A stretch of 63,127 bases of DNA from Sutcliffiella horikoshii (lineage in GTDB: Bacteria; Bacillota; Bacilli; Bacillales; Bacillaceae_I). The DNA is taken from NCBI RefSeq assembly GCF_020524325.1, contig NZ_JAIVKY010000015.1, forward strand, positions 1 through 63,127, given 5' to 3'. The translations under genes were made by a program, and so were the position numbers. The notes beneath the pieces are model-generated. The model saw nothing but the letters and a program-made list of their open reading frames with translations. It had not been told where the DNA came from and did no database searches. This document shows, piece after piece, positions 27,763 to 36,691 of the stretch (position 1 is the first letter of the stretch; each line of letters starts with the position of its first letter).

Positions 27763-28500
27763 TTATACCCCCATTTCCGTCAAGAAAGCAAATTGTCCTT
27801 GGTATGCTTTCTCAATTACATTGGATTGGAAAACTTCCGTTGTAGATCCATAACTGATTAATTCTTTATTTAATAAAACCAACTGATTAAAGTAATGTGT
27901 TGCTTTGCTTAGGTCATGGTGAACCACCATCACTGTCTTCCCTTGCCCGCACAGTTCTTTTAAGATCTTCACGATGGTTTCTTCACTCGCAACATCCACG
28001 CCGACAAACGGCTCATCAAGAAAGAAGACTTCTGCCTTTTGCGCAAGGGCTCTTGCTAAGAATACACGCTGCTGTTGACCGCCGGATAACTCCCCGATCT
28101 GGCGTTTACTGAATTCTTCCATTCCTACTCGTTGCAAGCACTCATAAGCCCATTCCTTTTCCTTTTTTCCTGGACGTTTAAATAATTTTAAATTAGGATA
28201 AGTGCCAATCAGAACAGCATCCAAGACGGTAATGGGAAAATCCCAATCAATGTCATTGCGTTGTGGAACATAGGCAATCTTTTTACGAACGTCCTTCACT
28301 TTTTGGCCTAATATACTTACATTCCCCTTATCCATGGGGATCAGGTTTAACAATGATTTGATTAATGTTGACTTACCTGCTCCGTTCGGTCCGATTATTC
28401 CTACTAGATTACCAGCATCTATTGACAAGCTGACCCCTTTTATAGCTTCGTTTCCATAATAAGAGACATGCAAATCTTGAATAGAAATAGCATTACTCAT
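27763..28500 (-). CDS. Manganese-type metal ABC transporter, ATPase
   Basis: A 245-residue nucleotide-binding subunit. Walker A GPNGAGKSTLI (near 37-47), Q-loop YVPQRNDIDWDFP (typical for metal importers), signature LSGGQQQRVFLARAL, Walker B VFFLDEPFVGVD and H-loop VVHHD are intact. It is the first gene of the ATPase-permease-lipoprotein operon, with AGGAGG 7 bp before the ATG. The cytosolic subunit drives Mn(II) uptake if the substrate inferred from the lipoprotein is right. Confidence 0.92.
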   Translation of the reverse strand: MSNAISIQDLHVSYYGNEAIKGVSLSIDAGNLVGIIGPNGAGKSTLIKSLLNLIPMDKGNVSILGQKVKDVRKKIAYVPQRNDIDWDFPITVLDAVLIGTYPNLKLFKRPGKKEKEWAYECLQRVGMEEFSKRQIGELSGGQQQRVFLARALAQKAEVFFLDEPFVGVDVASEETIVKILKELCGQGKTVMVVHHDLSKATHYFNQLVLLNKELISYGSTTEVFQSNVIEKAYQGQFAFLTEMGV

Positions 28501-28516
28501 GAATAAATCCTCCTTA

Positions 28517-28548
28517 TGTTATGCCTGTCTAAACATTTATGAAAATGT
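28517..28548 (-). promoter_or_regulatory. Candidate metalloregulator operator upstream of the metal ABC operon
   Basis: Two overlapping dyads precede the operon: TGTTATGCCTGTCTAAACA (28517-28535, imperfect, 6 of 9 positions) and ACATTTATGAAAATGT (28533-28548, perfect 6-bp arms). The first resembles DtxR/MntR-type operators in layout but not closely in sequence. No convincing promoter was found next to them. Confidence 0.3.
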
Positions 28549-28831
28549 ATCATTTAAAAATTCAGTTTGACTCTTAAAAACATATGCCACTTTATGGGGT
28601 TTTGTTACACGCATATATATTTGCACAAGCCATAAAAGTTGCACTAGCTCAACTTTTAAATTAAAAAAATTTATCCCATTAATAAATCGGTCAATAAATC
28701 TACCATCAGAAAAAGTTTACCTAATGCAAAATATATAGCCTGAACCATAAAAAGTCAACACGTTTGCGTAAAATATTTATAATAATTAGCCAAATTAATT
28801 TGTTCTAAAATCGTTGTTTGGGAATATAAAG
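28549..28831. other. AT-rich intergenic DNA, no gene seen
   Basis: About 280 bp between the metal ABC operon and the corA terminator. It is very AT-rich, with no reading frame, repeat or RNA motif that I could support. Confidence 0.4.
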
Positions 28832-28897
28832 AAGCAGATGGACAGATGTCCGCTTCCTCCAAAAATTGAAGAAAGCGACATACCCGTCCATCTGCTT
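28832..28897 (-). terminator. Long hairpin terminator after corA
   Basis: A 66-bp inverted repeat: AAGCAGATGGAC and GTCCATCTGCTT at the ends, with further pairing inwards (CGCTTCCTCC against GAAGAAAGCG with mismatches). It starts 3 bp after the corA stop. U-runs on both sides suggest it can terminate in both directions. Confidence 0.8.
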
Positions 28898-28899
28898 TT

Positions 28900-29859
28900 T
28901 TACTTAAACCAGCCCTTCCACCTAAACCAAATATACAAGCCTATCCCCATGACTACCATGACTCCAAGGGCGATAAAGTACCCGTATCTATAGTTCAGCT
29001 CCGGCATATATTGAAAGTTCATCCCGTAGATCCCTGCGATAAAAGTCAACGGCGCGAAGATGGACGTGATGATGGTAAGCACCTTCATCACATTGTTGGC
29101 TTGATGGGAGTTCAAGGAAAGGTAATTATCCCGAATGTCCGCCGTCAATTCCCGGTTGGAGGTAACCATGTCAGAGAGCTTCAACAGATGATCATAAATA
29201 TCCGCGAAATACTCTTTCCTCTTCATCACCCCATCCAGACGATGGGTATTGAGCATGCGGTATAGCAGATCCCGCATCGGGTTGATCGTATGGCGCAAGT
29301 CCAATAAGGAATACCTTGTATCAAACAGCTCTTCCATCAGCTGATTCATCGATTTGTCCTGCGTGTTTTCCTCAATTTTGTCCAACTGGTCCTCGAGCTT
29401 ATATAGCAACGGAAAATAATTATCCACAATATCGTCAAGTATTTCATAGAACACATAATACTCATCCCAGTTTTCAACGTTCTTAGGCGGCTTGTCCAAG
29501 CTCTTCCACACCGCATCCACCTCTTTAGAAGGTGCCTGATGAAAACTCACCACATAATTTTCCCCTAAAAAGAAATTCACTTCCTCCTTATGAAGCTCGT
29601 CTTCCTTTTGCTGAATGCTGTGCGTCACGAAAAAAGTATGATCCTCATAATGATCCAGCTTCGGCCGCTGCAATCTATGTATGCAATCCTCTATCGCCAA
29701 TGGATGGAAGTGAAACGTACTATCTAAATGTTTTATTTCCTCTTCCGACGGTTGATTGAAGTCAACCCAGATCCATTTATAGGCGTTTTTATCGAGGTTT
29801 TCGATGTTGATGTTTTTGGTGATCTGATGATCCCTTGTCATTCCGGCTATTCTTATCAT
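28900..29859 (-). CDS. corA: CorA-family magnesium/metal ion transporter
   Basis: A 319-residue CorA-type channel for Mg(II) and related ions. It has a large N-terminal cytosolic domain (about 1-255) with long helices, then two transmembrane helices at the C-terminus (near 262-282 and 292-312) joined by the signature YGMNF, and a short basic tail RWKGWFK. It acts as a pentamer in the cytoplasmic membrane. The ATG at 29859 follows GAGGGG by 7 bp; an in-frame GTG at 29874 overlaps that site. Single gene with its own hairpin terminator. Confidence 0.93.
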   Translation of the reverse strand: MIRIAGMTRDHQITKNINIENLDKNAYKWIWVDFNQPSEEEIKHLDSTFHFHPLAIEDCIHRLQRPKLDHYEDHTFFVTHSIQQKEDELHKEEVNFFLGENYVVSFHQAPSKEVDAVWKSLDKPPKNVENWDEYYVFYEILDDIVDNYFPLLYKLEDQLDKIEENTQDKSMNQLMEELFDTRYSLLDLRHTINPMRDLLYRMLNTHRLDGVMKRKEYFADIYDHLLKLSDMVTSNRELTADIRDNYLSLNSHQANNVMKVLTIITSIFAPLTFIAGIYGMNFQYMPELNYRYGYFIALGVMVVMGIGLYIWFRWKGWFK

Positions 29860-29933
29860 TTGGCTTCCCCTCACATTCGTATAGGGTTTTTATACCCAGA
29901 ATTGTGGGGTTTTAAAAGTGAGGGGATTGTAAT

Positions 29934-30194
29934 CTAAATATAGGTTTCTACAATATTAGCATCTTCTCCAGCTTGTTTAGGGACAAGGGAAAAACTTTCT
30001 GGGATCTCCTTTCTAATGGCATCTAATGTAGTTCTCATCAGAATAATCGGTGTGGGTTTATTCACATCGAAGAATCTCGCCACATACATTCCTTTGTAAT
30101 CGGAAGGGCTATTGTAAATACAGATTATGGGCATGGTATACTCTTTCATATCGATTTCGTTAAAAGAACTGATTAATTGGTCTTTTGTTTGCAT
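29934..30194 (-). CDS. Hypothetical protein (86 aa)
   Basis: An 86-residue soluble protein starting MQTKDQLISSFNEIDMKEYT, with a mixed alpha/beta pattern (MPIICIYNSPSDYKGMYVARF, PIILMRTTLDAIRKEIP). The ATG follows GGGGG by 6 bp, supporting expression. It lies 66 bp downstream of the TPR-type regulator and may be co-transcribed with it. It has no signal peptide, so it is not a typical PapR/NprX-like signalling peptide precursor. I do not recognise the family. Confidence 0.6.
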   Translation of the reverse strand: MQTKDQLISSFNEIDMKEYTMPIICIYNSPSDYKGMYVARFFDVNKPTPIILMRTTLDAIRKEIPESFSLVPKQAGEDANIVETYI

Positions 30195-30260
30195 AGTGAT
30201 CCCCCTTTATGTTTTTACGTTCGGCAGCTGATGAATCGACTAAACTCCCATTTCTATTAT

Positions 30261-31496
30261 CTAGTCTTTTATCAGTCTGTTTGCATATTCCAATGCTTTC
30301 AGATGGTTTCCAATCTCCATGTAGTGCTGGTACATTGTTTTTTCGTATGTTCGCAGCTGATGAATCTTCCCGCTCTTCTCAAGCATAGGAATGATATTCT
30401 TTTCAATAAACTCGTAATAGGCTCCCATTTCTTTCTTTTCTAAAAGGTTCAGCATTTGAAAAAACATGAAACTGCTGTGATCTTCAATCAACTTTGACAA
30501 ATGTTTACCTTTTTCTATTAACTCTGCCAAATCCAAATCCGTATCAGCGATGTCATTTTGCAGGCTGCAATAGATATAACCTATTAAATTATTAAGGTAC
30601 ACCGGGCTCCGGGGATTGGCCTGCAATAATTCCAGCGTCTTTTTATAAAAATCTGCAGCCTTGTTATTTTCTTCTCTAAAAGCATACTCGTATGCCAGAT
30701 TACTGAGCAGTGATGCTTTCTTTGTTTTTTCATTAATCATCTCGCATTGGGCAATTAGACGCTGGTATCTTGCCACCAATTCCTCGAAATCCCAGAGCTC
30801 ATTTCTGCCCTCACTGATCAGCTTAATGGTTTCTGCGTCGATGACTTTTTTGTAGTTACTTGTCCTCCTGAAGTGTTCTAATGCCAACTCACTGTAATAG
30901 TAGGCTTTGACTTTCAATTGGAGGTTAAGATATGAAATAGCTATTTGGTGATAAAACTCCTGATTGTGGTAGTCTCTTTCGTTGATTTTTAGTAGATATT
31001 CCAGAGCTTCTTTGAAATTCCCGCTCAGGATTTTTGCCATACCCAACAGATGATGTAGCAGATTACATTCATAGGTATTCAGCTCTTTACGTTCAAAATT
31101 CATTTTTGCTAGCAGCTTGTTGGCCCTCGCTAAATCTCCTTGGTGCAGAAGATATCTTGCATGTAATAACGTGTATTTGTTTTTAATCGAATGTATTAGG
31201 AATAGAGGGTGCTTCTCAATTTCTGTTTTAAGTCGGTCCATCTCACTATTTTGCTGCATTATCATGCTGTCATGCCATTGGTCCAGCATCCGTTCATATT
31301 CATGCAGGGACTCCAGTTCATTTTCCAAATGGATACCTAATTTGTCACTGATCATGCTTGTAATTTCCGAAGAATACTGGGTAATCCCTCTCTCAATTTT
31401 ACTTATATGTGTAACAGAACAGATTCCCCTACCGAGCTCTTCTTGTGTCAGTTCCTTCTTTTCCCGATGAAATTTAATTAGCATCCCTAAACTCAC
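30261..31496 (-). CDS. XRE-family regulator with TPR repeats (PlcR/NprR-like layout)
   Basis: A 411-residue regulator with an N-terminal HTH of the XRE type (LTQEELGRGICSVTHISKIERG, about 16-37), followed by degenerate tetratricopeptide-like helical repeats to the end (for example ISYLNLQLKVKAYYYSELAL and LEYANRLIKD). This is the layout of RRNPP-family, peptide-responsive regulators such as PlcR and NprR. A GTG at 31496 was preferred: it is 8 bp after GGGAG and aligns with the family start; a GTG at 31505 is too close to that site. It lies directly downstream of the giant secreted protease, which such regulators often control. No cognate peptide gene was found next to it. Confidence 0.82.
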   Translation of the reverse strand: MSLGMLIKFHREKKELTQEELGRGICSVTHISKIERGITQYSSEITSMISDKLGIHLENELESLHEYERMLDQWHDSMIMQQNSEMDRLKTEIEKHPLFLIHSIKNKYTLLHARYLLHQGDLARANKLLAKMNFERKELNTYECNLLHHLLGMAKILSGNFKEALEYLLKINERDYHNQEFYHQIAISYLNLQLKVKAYYYSELALEHFRRTSNYKKVIDAETIKLISEGRNELWDFEELVARYQRLIAQCEMINEKTKKASLLSNLAYEYAFREENNKAADFYKKTLELLQANPRSPVYLNNLIGYIYCSLQNDIADTDLDLAELIEKGKHLSKLIEDHSSFMFFQMLNLLEKKEMGAYYEFIEKNIIPMLEKSGKIHQLRTYEKTMYQHYMEIGNHLKALEYANRLIKD

Positions 31497-31604
31497 TGTC
31501 AACACTCCCGGATTTAGTTGTAAGTAAAATTATCTTTATCATACCGTTATTTTTTCATCAGAAAAAGAGTTGTTTTTTTAATTGTTTTATTTTTCTGTCA
31601 CTTA

Positions 31605-31649
31605 AACTTACAAAGAAAGAGCCGTCCCGATACAAGGACCGCCCTTTCT
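31605..31649 (-). terminator. Terminator after the protease gene
   Basis: Minus-strand hairpin with left arm AGAAAGGGCGGTCC and right arm GGACGGCTCTTTCT (two mismatches), 7-8 nt loop, starting 6 bp after the stop codon. The following U-tract is poor (TTGTAAG). Confidence 0.75.
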
Positions 31650-31654
31650 AATAC

Positions 31655-34600
31655 TTATTGAGTTAGTCCTAATGCTTTCTTAATTGATTCGATTGTTTTT
31701 CCTTCCGCTTCTTCTTCTGGGGTCGGTGTATCCAATACAAAATCATTTTCACTTAAATAATACTTCTCAAGAAGCTTAAAGTCTTTTGCGTCTGTTGTGC
31801 CATCGAAATTGATATCTGTGTCTCTATAGTCCGTACCCCAATGCTTTTCTAGCAAAATCGCATCATGGATATCTATTGCATTATCTTTGTTGACATCTCC
31901 TGGTTTCGATACTGCTGTTCTGTAGTCAATAAATTCTCCTATTACGATACCGTTAATTTTCCGTCCAGCTTCAAGCGGTGTATAGGTCGTGTAATGTCCA
32001 GGTATATCAATGATTACCGTATACTTTGTCTCTGTTACTGGTAATTTATCAAAATACACTCTTCCATTCGACTCCAGTCTTGCAGGATAAGAATTCCCTT
32101 TTGAATCTTCCACACTTATTGCCGCTCCTACCGTTGTATAATTTCTGCTGTAATCAAACCTTCCTGCATCAGTCAGGAACCCTTCAGCACCAATAAATCC
32201 TGCATCCACATTTGAGAAAGTTGGATAGATTGGATGTGCACCAATTCTCGTTGTCAATCGAGGGCCTCCATTTACCTGCATGGTACTGTTGGTGAATATT
32301 GATCCATATACAGGGAAGAATTCATTTGCATTCGTATCGATTGTAACCTCAAAAAGAGCTACATCTCCAGAAACACCTTCACCCGTAACGGAAATATCAA
32401 TCACTGACTTTGTTGTTCCAGGCTTTGTGGTAGTTTCAACCAATTCAGATCCTTCTGGGAGCCCGTCGGCAAGTTTGAAATTCACCGGTGCATCCATATA
32501 TTTGTCGTTATAATAGAAGGTCATGGAAAAGTCATGCGCTTTTTCTAGGTTGTTTGCATAGAAGGTATAGGTGATTTCATCTCCCATCTGGTACGATTCT
32601 TTATCCGGTTGGGCAAACACATATTGAGCTCCTTCTCTGGCATAATAAACGACTTTAGGAACAGCCGTGTTTCCTGCATAATCCGCTCCTAAGTATTGAA
32701 TTCCCGTAATGGACGATGTATTAACATTTACCTCTCTAGAAAACTTTCCATTCTCATCGACTCCCACTCGAAAACTTGGTCCGTTTGATCCATACCACAA
32801 ATTACTACTTGCTTGCGTTAGCGGAACGCCTGCAGATTGAGCCGCTTTCATCTCGTTATCCATTATTGTTCCTGAGATAGTAACCGTACTTTGACCTTCT
32901 GGCAGTTCGACAATTGGAAGATCTCCTGTCGGCATAGCGTTTGTATCGTCATACTTCACTATCGGAGCGCCATTTTCAAGACTGATCAGTGATGACTTTT
33001 CAAACTGCTTCCCATTCTTTGCCGTTCCAATCATTTTCACTTCATAGATACCATCTTCCGCTCTAACCTTCGTATAACTGATTGGCTTCTTCTCATGCCC
33101 GGTAAATGGGAAGTAATAACCGGCAAATCCTTGTTGAATGTAGTAATAGTAATCAATTGCTACCCCTGTTGCATTAGCGGATGTAATCCAGCCTAACTCT
33201 TCCTTGGTATCAGGATCTACGAGTACCCAATCCAATCTTTCCATTGGGGAATTCAAGATAAAGTCCAGGTCAGTCGCTTTTCTGCTGTATGGATTTTTCA
33301 CTCGATCCGTTGATATGCTTGGTGTATAAACTTTAAAGAAACCAATGCCTTCTTCCACAACTTTCGCTCCAAATGGAATGCGGTTAATTTCTTTTGAGTC
33401 CTTTTCGTTCCTAATCACTATATACCCTTCGTAAGTACCTTTTTGAGCTGTTTTTGGAATGATAAGAGTAGCATTAAAGCGTTCTTCTTCATTTTTCTTC
33501 ACTTTTATGGAGCTAGGGACATTCAACTTCACGCCGTTTTCCACTGCATCTAGAGAGCCTGACGCTGCAGCTCCAACATTATATTCTACTGAGATTTCAT
33601 ATTTATTGTTTTTGTTACTGTTATTGGTTATCGATAGGCCAGTCGTTTGTTCAATCGTTTCATCCCCCATTGGTACGAAGCCGAAGCTAAGTCCGCCAGT
33701 CTGTTCAGGGATAATTATTTCTTTTCCATTTTCAATAAATGGTGTTTCATCAAGTACAGAAATGAGCGTATCTGAGTGAATGGCTTGGTATGGATCCACT
33801 CTTCCAGCTCCTACTTCATAGACACTATATTGATTTTTTAGAGGATCTGCTGTATTCATCAATAATGATTTGATATCGCCTGGTGTATAATCAGGATTGG
33901 ATTCCAGCAATAATGCTGCCACCCCTGCCACAAGAGGCGAAGCCATTGATGTCCCAGATAACCTCTGGTATGCATAAGAATAATCCGAAGTATCTTCCTT
34001 ATTTTGAATAAACGATGGGACGGTTGAGAGAATATTGACACCTGGTGCCGTTACTTCCGGCTTGATATCATACAGCGTTCCGGAAGGTCCTTTTGAACTG
34101 AAAGAAGCGAGTTGGTCACCGCTGATTTCAGCCGTGCCCATTTCTCCAAGTGTAACCGTTGGAGAACCCTCTTCAAACAATTCTTTAACAGCTAGACCAC
34201 TCTCATTCGTTAAAGAAAAGGTCGGAATGTTATTATTGTTTTCTCCCAGATAGTGAGGAATATGGCCTTCTTCAGGGTTTGTATTATAAATCACTACCCC
34301 GACTGCACCATTTTGTTTTGCATAATTCATCTTTTCAATCAGAGCATAGGATCCACGGACAACAAAAGCAACTTTCCCAGCTACATCTTTCCCATTGTAG
34401 TCAGCTGGTCCACCCTCACCCACATCGACCATTTCATAGCTTTTTCCTTTTAGATTGCTGAACTCATCTGTCCATTTGTTGGTCATTAACTGTAATACTC
34501 CATTTAGCTGCTGATCTGCTACTGTAAATCCTCCGTCATACGTTGTGACAAAGGAAGGTGCAGAACTTGCCCCCACCGTCAAAGCGAGTGCCGCCGCTCC

Positions 34601-35755
34601 AGGGGAACCAAGGGTACTGTTTCCTAAATCGCCTGAATTCCCTGCAGCCACCACCGCGGTAACTCCACTTAGCACGGCATTATTGACTGCAAGGCTGGAT
34701 GCATCAAGCGGGTTGTTCGTCTGAGCTCCTAAAGATAGATTAATAACATCCATCCCATCTGCTACCGCGCGATCAACACCTGCTATTATCGCACTGTTCA
34801 TACCGCTGCCATACGGGCCCAATACACGATAGACATTAAGCTCAGCGTCCGGTGCCACCCCTATCACTTTGTAGTCAGAATCATTGGTTGCCTGTCCTAC
34901 AATCGTTCCAGACACATGTGTACCATGATTAGTGTAATAGGTGTTTCCTTGATTGATTTCTGGATACCCTTTTGCTGCCTTCCAATCTTCATATGTTGTT
35001 TCCATTGGATCATTATCATTATCTACAAAATCATATCCACCTTTATAAGCTGCTTTTAAGTCCGGATGATTGTAATCAATCCCTGTGTCAATGACACCTA
35101 CCTTGACTCCTTCACCCGTAAATCCTTCTTTATGTAACTTATCAATGTTCAAAAAAGGAATACTCTCTACTTTTGTTGTTGAACCTTCTTCTCCATCAGT
35201 TTTTGGCGGAGGCGCTAGTTGTACTTCAAGCTCACTGTAAACCGCCTTGACCACTTCAGATTCAAGAAGGGTTTCCACTTCATTAGCAGGAAGTGTAATG
35301 GTTACTCCATTTAGTGCCGTTTTATATTCATATTTGATTTCATACGGAGCTTTTGAAGATTTTTCCTTCTTCTTTATTTTCGTTTCCAAATCTTTTTTGA
35401 ATTTCTTGTGAGATTCTTCTACTTTTGCGGATGCTGCTTCTAATGAGATTTTTTCCCCTTTAAGGGATTTCTGGAATTGTTCAGCCTTTGCAGGGAGCTG
35501 ATCAAACTCTACAATTACCGTAACCTCTTCATCACTGTCTAAATCTAGATCCCTAGAAAGCTGCAACCCTCTTAAAGAACGGTTCACTTCCAAGTTCTCC
35601 AAAGCTTCTCTTTGTTCTTGTGAAAGATTTGCTAAGATGTTTACTGCACTAGATTGAGATTGTGCATGTCCGATAGACTGAGAGCTAAAAGGTGCCATTG
35701 CTCCTACAATCAAACCGACACTCAAGGCTGCCTTTAAATACTTACCCCTGTTCAT
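31655..35755 (-). CDS. Secreted subtilisin-like protease (Vpr-like) with C-terminal dockerin-type repeats
   Basis: A 1366-residue extracellular serine protease. Order: signal peptide (about 1-31, ending IGHAQS), I9-type propeptide (about 65-180), S8 catalytic domain with Asp in VIDTGIDYNHPD (near 224), His in HGTHVSGT (near 277) and Ser in GTSMASPLVAGVAAL (near 605), a PA insert (about 420-560), then beta-sandwich domains. Near 1090-1210 a cohesin-like segment starts YVFAQPDKESYQMGDEITY; near 1300-1350 two EF-hand-like dockerin repeats follow (GDVNKDNAIDIHDAILLEKH and DINFDGTTDAKDFKLLEKYY). Vpr itself is about 800 residues. ATG at 35755. The neighbour downstream is a PlcR/NprR-like regulator. 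Confidence 0.9.
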   Translation of the reverse strand: MNRGKYLKAALSVGLIVGAMAPFSSQSIGHAQSQSSAVNILANLSQEQREALENLEVNRSLRGLQLSRDLDLDSDEEVTVIVEFDQLPAKAEQFQKSLKGEKISLEAASAKVEESHKKFKKDLETKIKKKEKSSKAPYEIKYEYKTALNGVTITLPANEVETLLESEVVKAVYSELEVQLAPPPKTDGEEGSTTKVESIPFLNIDKLHKEGFTGEGVKVGVIDTGIDYNHPDLKAAYKGGYDFVDNDNDPMETTYEDWKAAKGYPEINQGNTYYTNHGTHVSGTIVGQATNDSDYKVIGVAPDAELNVYRVLGPYGSGMNSAIIAGVDRAVADGMDVINLSLGAQTNNPLDASSLAVNNAVLSGVTAVVAAGNSGDLGNSTLGSPGAAALALTVGASSAPSFVTTYDGGFTVADQQLNGVLQLMTNKWTDEFSNLKGKSYEMVDVGEGGPADYNGKDVAGKVAFVVRGSYALIEKMNYAKQNGAVGVVIYNTNPEEGHIPHYLGENNNNIPTFSLTNESGLAVKELFEEGSPTVTLGEMGTAEISGDQLASFSSKGPSGTLYDIKPEVTAPGVNILSTVPSFIQNKEDTSDYSYAYQRLSGTSMASPLVAGVAALLLESNPDYTPGDIKSLLMNTADPLKNQYSVYEVGAGRVDPYQAIHSDTLISVLDETPFIENGKEIIIPEQTGGLSFGFVPMGDETIEQTTGLSITNNSNKNNKYEISVEYNVGAAASGSLDAVENGVKLNVPSSIKVKKNEEERFNATLIIPKTAQKGTYEGYIVIRNEKDSKEINRIPFGAKVVEEGIGFFKVYTPSISTDRVKNPYSRKATDLDFILNSPMERLDWVLVDPDTKEELGWITSANATGVAIDYYYYIQQGFAGYYFPFTGHEKKPISYTKVRAEDGIYEVKMIGTAKNGKQFEKSSLISLENGAPIVKYDDTNAMPTGDLPIVELPEGQSTVTISGTIMDNEMKAAQSAGVPLTQASSNLWYGSNGPSFRVGVDENGKFSREVNVNTSSITGIQYLGADYAGNTAVPKVVYYAREGAQYVFAQPDKESYQMGDEITYTFYANNLEKAHDFSMTFYYNDKYMDAPVNFKLADGLPEGSELVETTTKPGTTKSVIDISVTGEGVSGDVALFEVTIDTNANEFFPVYGSIFTNSTMQVNGGPRLTTRIGAHPIYPTFSNVDAGFIGAEGFLTDAGRFDYSRNYTTVGAAISVEDSKGNSYPARLESNGRVYFDKLPVTETKYTVIIDIPGHYTTYTPLEAGRKINGIVIGEFIDYRTAVSKPGDVNKDNAIDIHDAILLEKHWGTDYRDTDINFDGTTDAKDFKLLEKYYLSENDFVLDTPTPEEEAEGKTIESIKKALGLTQ

Positions 35756-35787
35756 GTTCTCATCCCCATTTCATCCTGTTTGACTTA

Positions 35788-35817
35788 ATTATAAGTCCTT
35801 CACTTTGGGACTGTCAT
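35788..35817 (-). promoter_or_regulatory. Protease promoter with a dyad at the -10
   Basis: Minus strand: -35 ATGACA (35817-35812), 18-bp spacer, -10 TATAAT (35793-35788). The dyad GACTTAATTATAAGTC (about 35782-35797, perfect 6-bp arms) covers the -10 element and could be an operator. No PlcR-box consensus was seen. Confidence 0.6.
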
Positions 35818-36039
35818 TGGGGGGATTATTTGTTGTATTTCGATAGAGTTTGGTACTGATTTACATTTTGAAATTCAATAATATCAGGCATTACTTGTTG
35901 TTTAGATACTCTAATTAACACGAGTAGTCATTTAGGTCTGGGTATTTGGAATTATGATAATTGGGATATTATCAGTAAAAATCAAACAGGCACTACATGG
36001 AGTTATGGGTTATACACTAGAGGGAAAGGAGTGTCAGCT

Positions 36040-36264
36040 ATGCCTTGGCAACAGAAAATTCCTCACTTAATGAATCAGCCCATCGGAGTCTCCTTTTTAG
36101 ATGGTACAGGAACTTCAGGTGTCTTATGCGGAACCTCTAACGGAAAGCTCTTAGTAATGGAATACCTATACCATACACAATTCGCCATAAAGCAATATGA
36201 TATGAATACGATTCAGGATATTCATGGGTATCCGGGGTGTTCGGGTCAGCGGTTTTGGGGATGA
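36040..36264 (+). CDS. Small conserved-type Bacillus protein (74 aa), unknown function
   Basis: Begins MPWQQKIPHLMNQPIGVSFL and has a strand-rich pattern (GTGTSGVLCGTSNGKLLVME, then YLYHTQFAIKQYDMNTIQDI), consistent with a small Sm/SH3-like barrel. I recall similar short proteins in other bacilli without an assigned function; a spore link is possible but not shown. The ATG at 36040 follows AGGAG by 8 bp. It is alone on the plus strand. The 280-bp upstream region holds no promoter I could name. Confidence 0.65.
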   Translation: MPWQQKIPHLMNQPIGVSFLDGTGTSGVLCGTSNGKLLVMEYLYHTQFAIKQYDMNTIQDIHGYPGCSGQRFWG

Positions 36265-36302
36265 GGGTGTTTTTATTATGGAGTCTTACTATTTGAATTA
36301 AG

Positions 36303-36353
36303 GGGACGGTTACCCTGCTTCCTTAGACTTTAAAGAAAGCGCAGAACCGTCCC
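36303..36353. repeat. REP-like hairpin repeat, copy 1
   Basis: A 51-bp imperfect palindrome starting GGGACGGTTACCCTGC and ending GCGCAGAACCGTCCC, with TTCCTTAGACTTTAAAG in the loop. A second copy lies at 42250-42308. The GGGACGGTT/AACCGTCCC ends are typical of REP-like hairpins scattered in Firmicutes. Confidence 0.75.
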
Positions 36354-36385
36354 ACCCGATTTTAAAGGTTTAAATAAGGGTGGAA

Positions 36386-36691
36386 TCATTCTAAATGCTC
36401 TAATTCCTCTAACCTTTTGTTTGTTAGAAAACTAATCTGATAGATGTTATCCTTACTTTCTACCCAATAATCATAAGTAACCTCTGGTTCATTTTCAAAC
36501 ACAACACTAATATAATATGGGTTTCGGTGTTTAAAGCCTTCCTTACGGTGAGGAACAGTGGAAATAGTCCATTCCTCATCTGGATAATGCTCTTCTAAGT
36601 ATGGTCTTAGTAATTGCACCTTCTTATCAATTTGCGCATCAATCCAAAAAGGACGAGCAACAAAAAATATACAATAAGCTACCATAGCCAT
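36386..36691 (-). CDS. DUF3139-like membrane-anchored protein
   Basis: A 101-residue protein with a short hydrophobic N-terminus (MAMVAYCIFFVARPFWIDAQ), then an exposed domain containing HRNPYYISVVFENEPEVTYDYWV, the core pattern of DUF3139 proteins. Family members are usually slightly longer with a full N-terminal helix. The start ATG at 36691 overlaps the end of a small upstream frame (36679-36777) by 13 bp, so it is either translationally coupled or the two halves of one gene separated by a frameshift. Function unknown. A REP-like hairpin lies just downstream. Confidence 0.65.
   Translation of the reverse strand: MAMVAYCIFFVARPFWIDAQIDKKVQLLRPYLEEHYPDEEWTISTVPHRKEGFKHRNPYYISVVFENEPEVTYDYWVESKDNIYQISFLTNKRLEELEHLE

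Noticed and set aside
29934-30194. Cognate signalling peptide of the TPR regulator
   Set aside because: At 86 residues without a signal peptide or cleavage pattern, it does not look like PapR or NprX.
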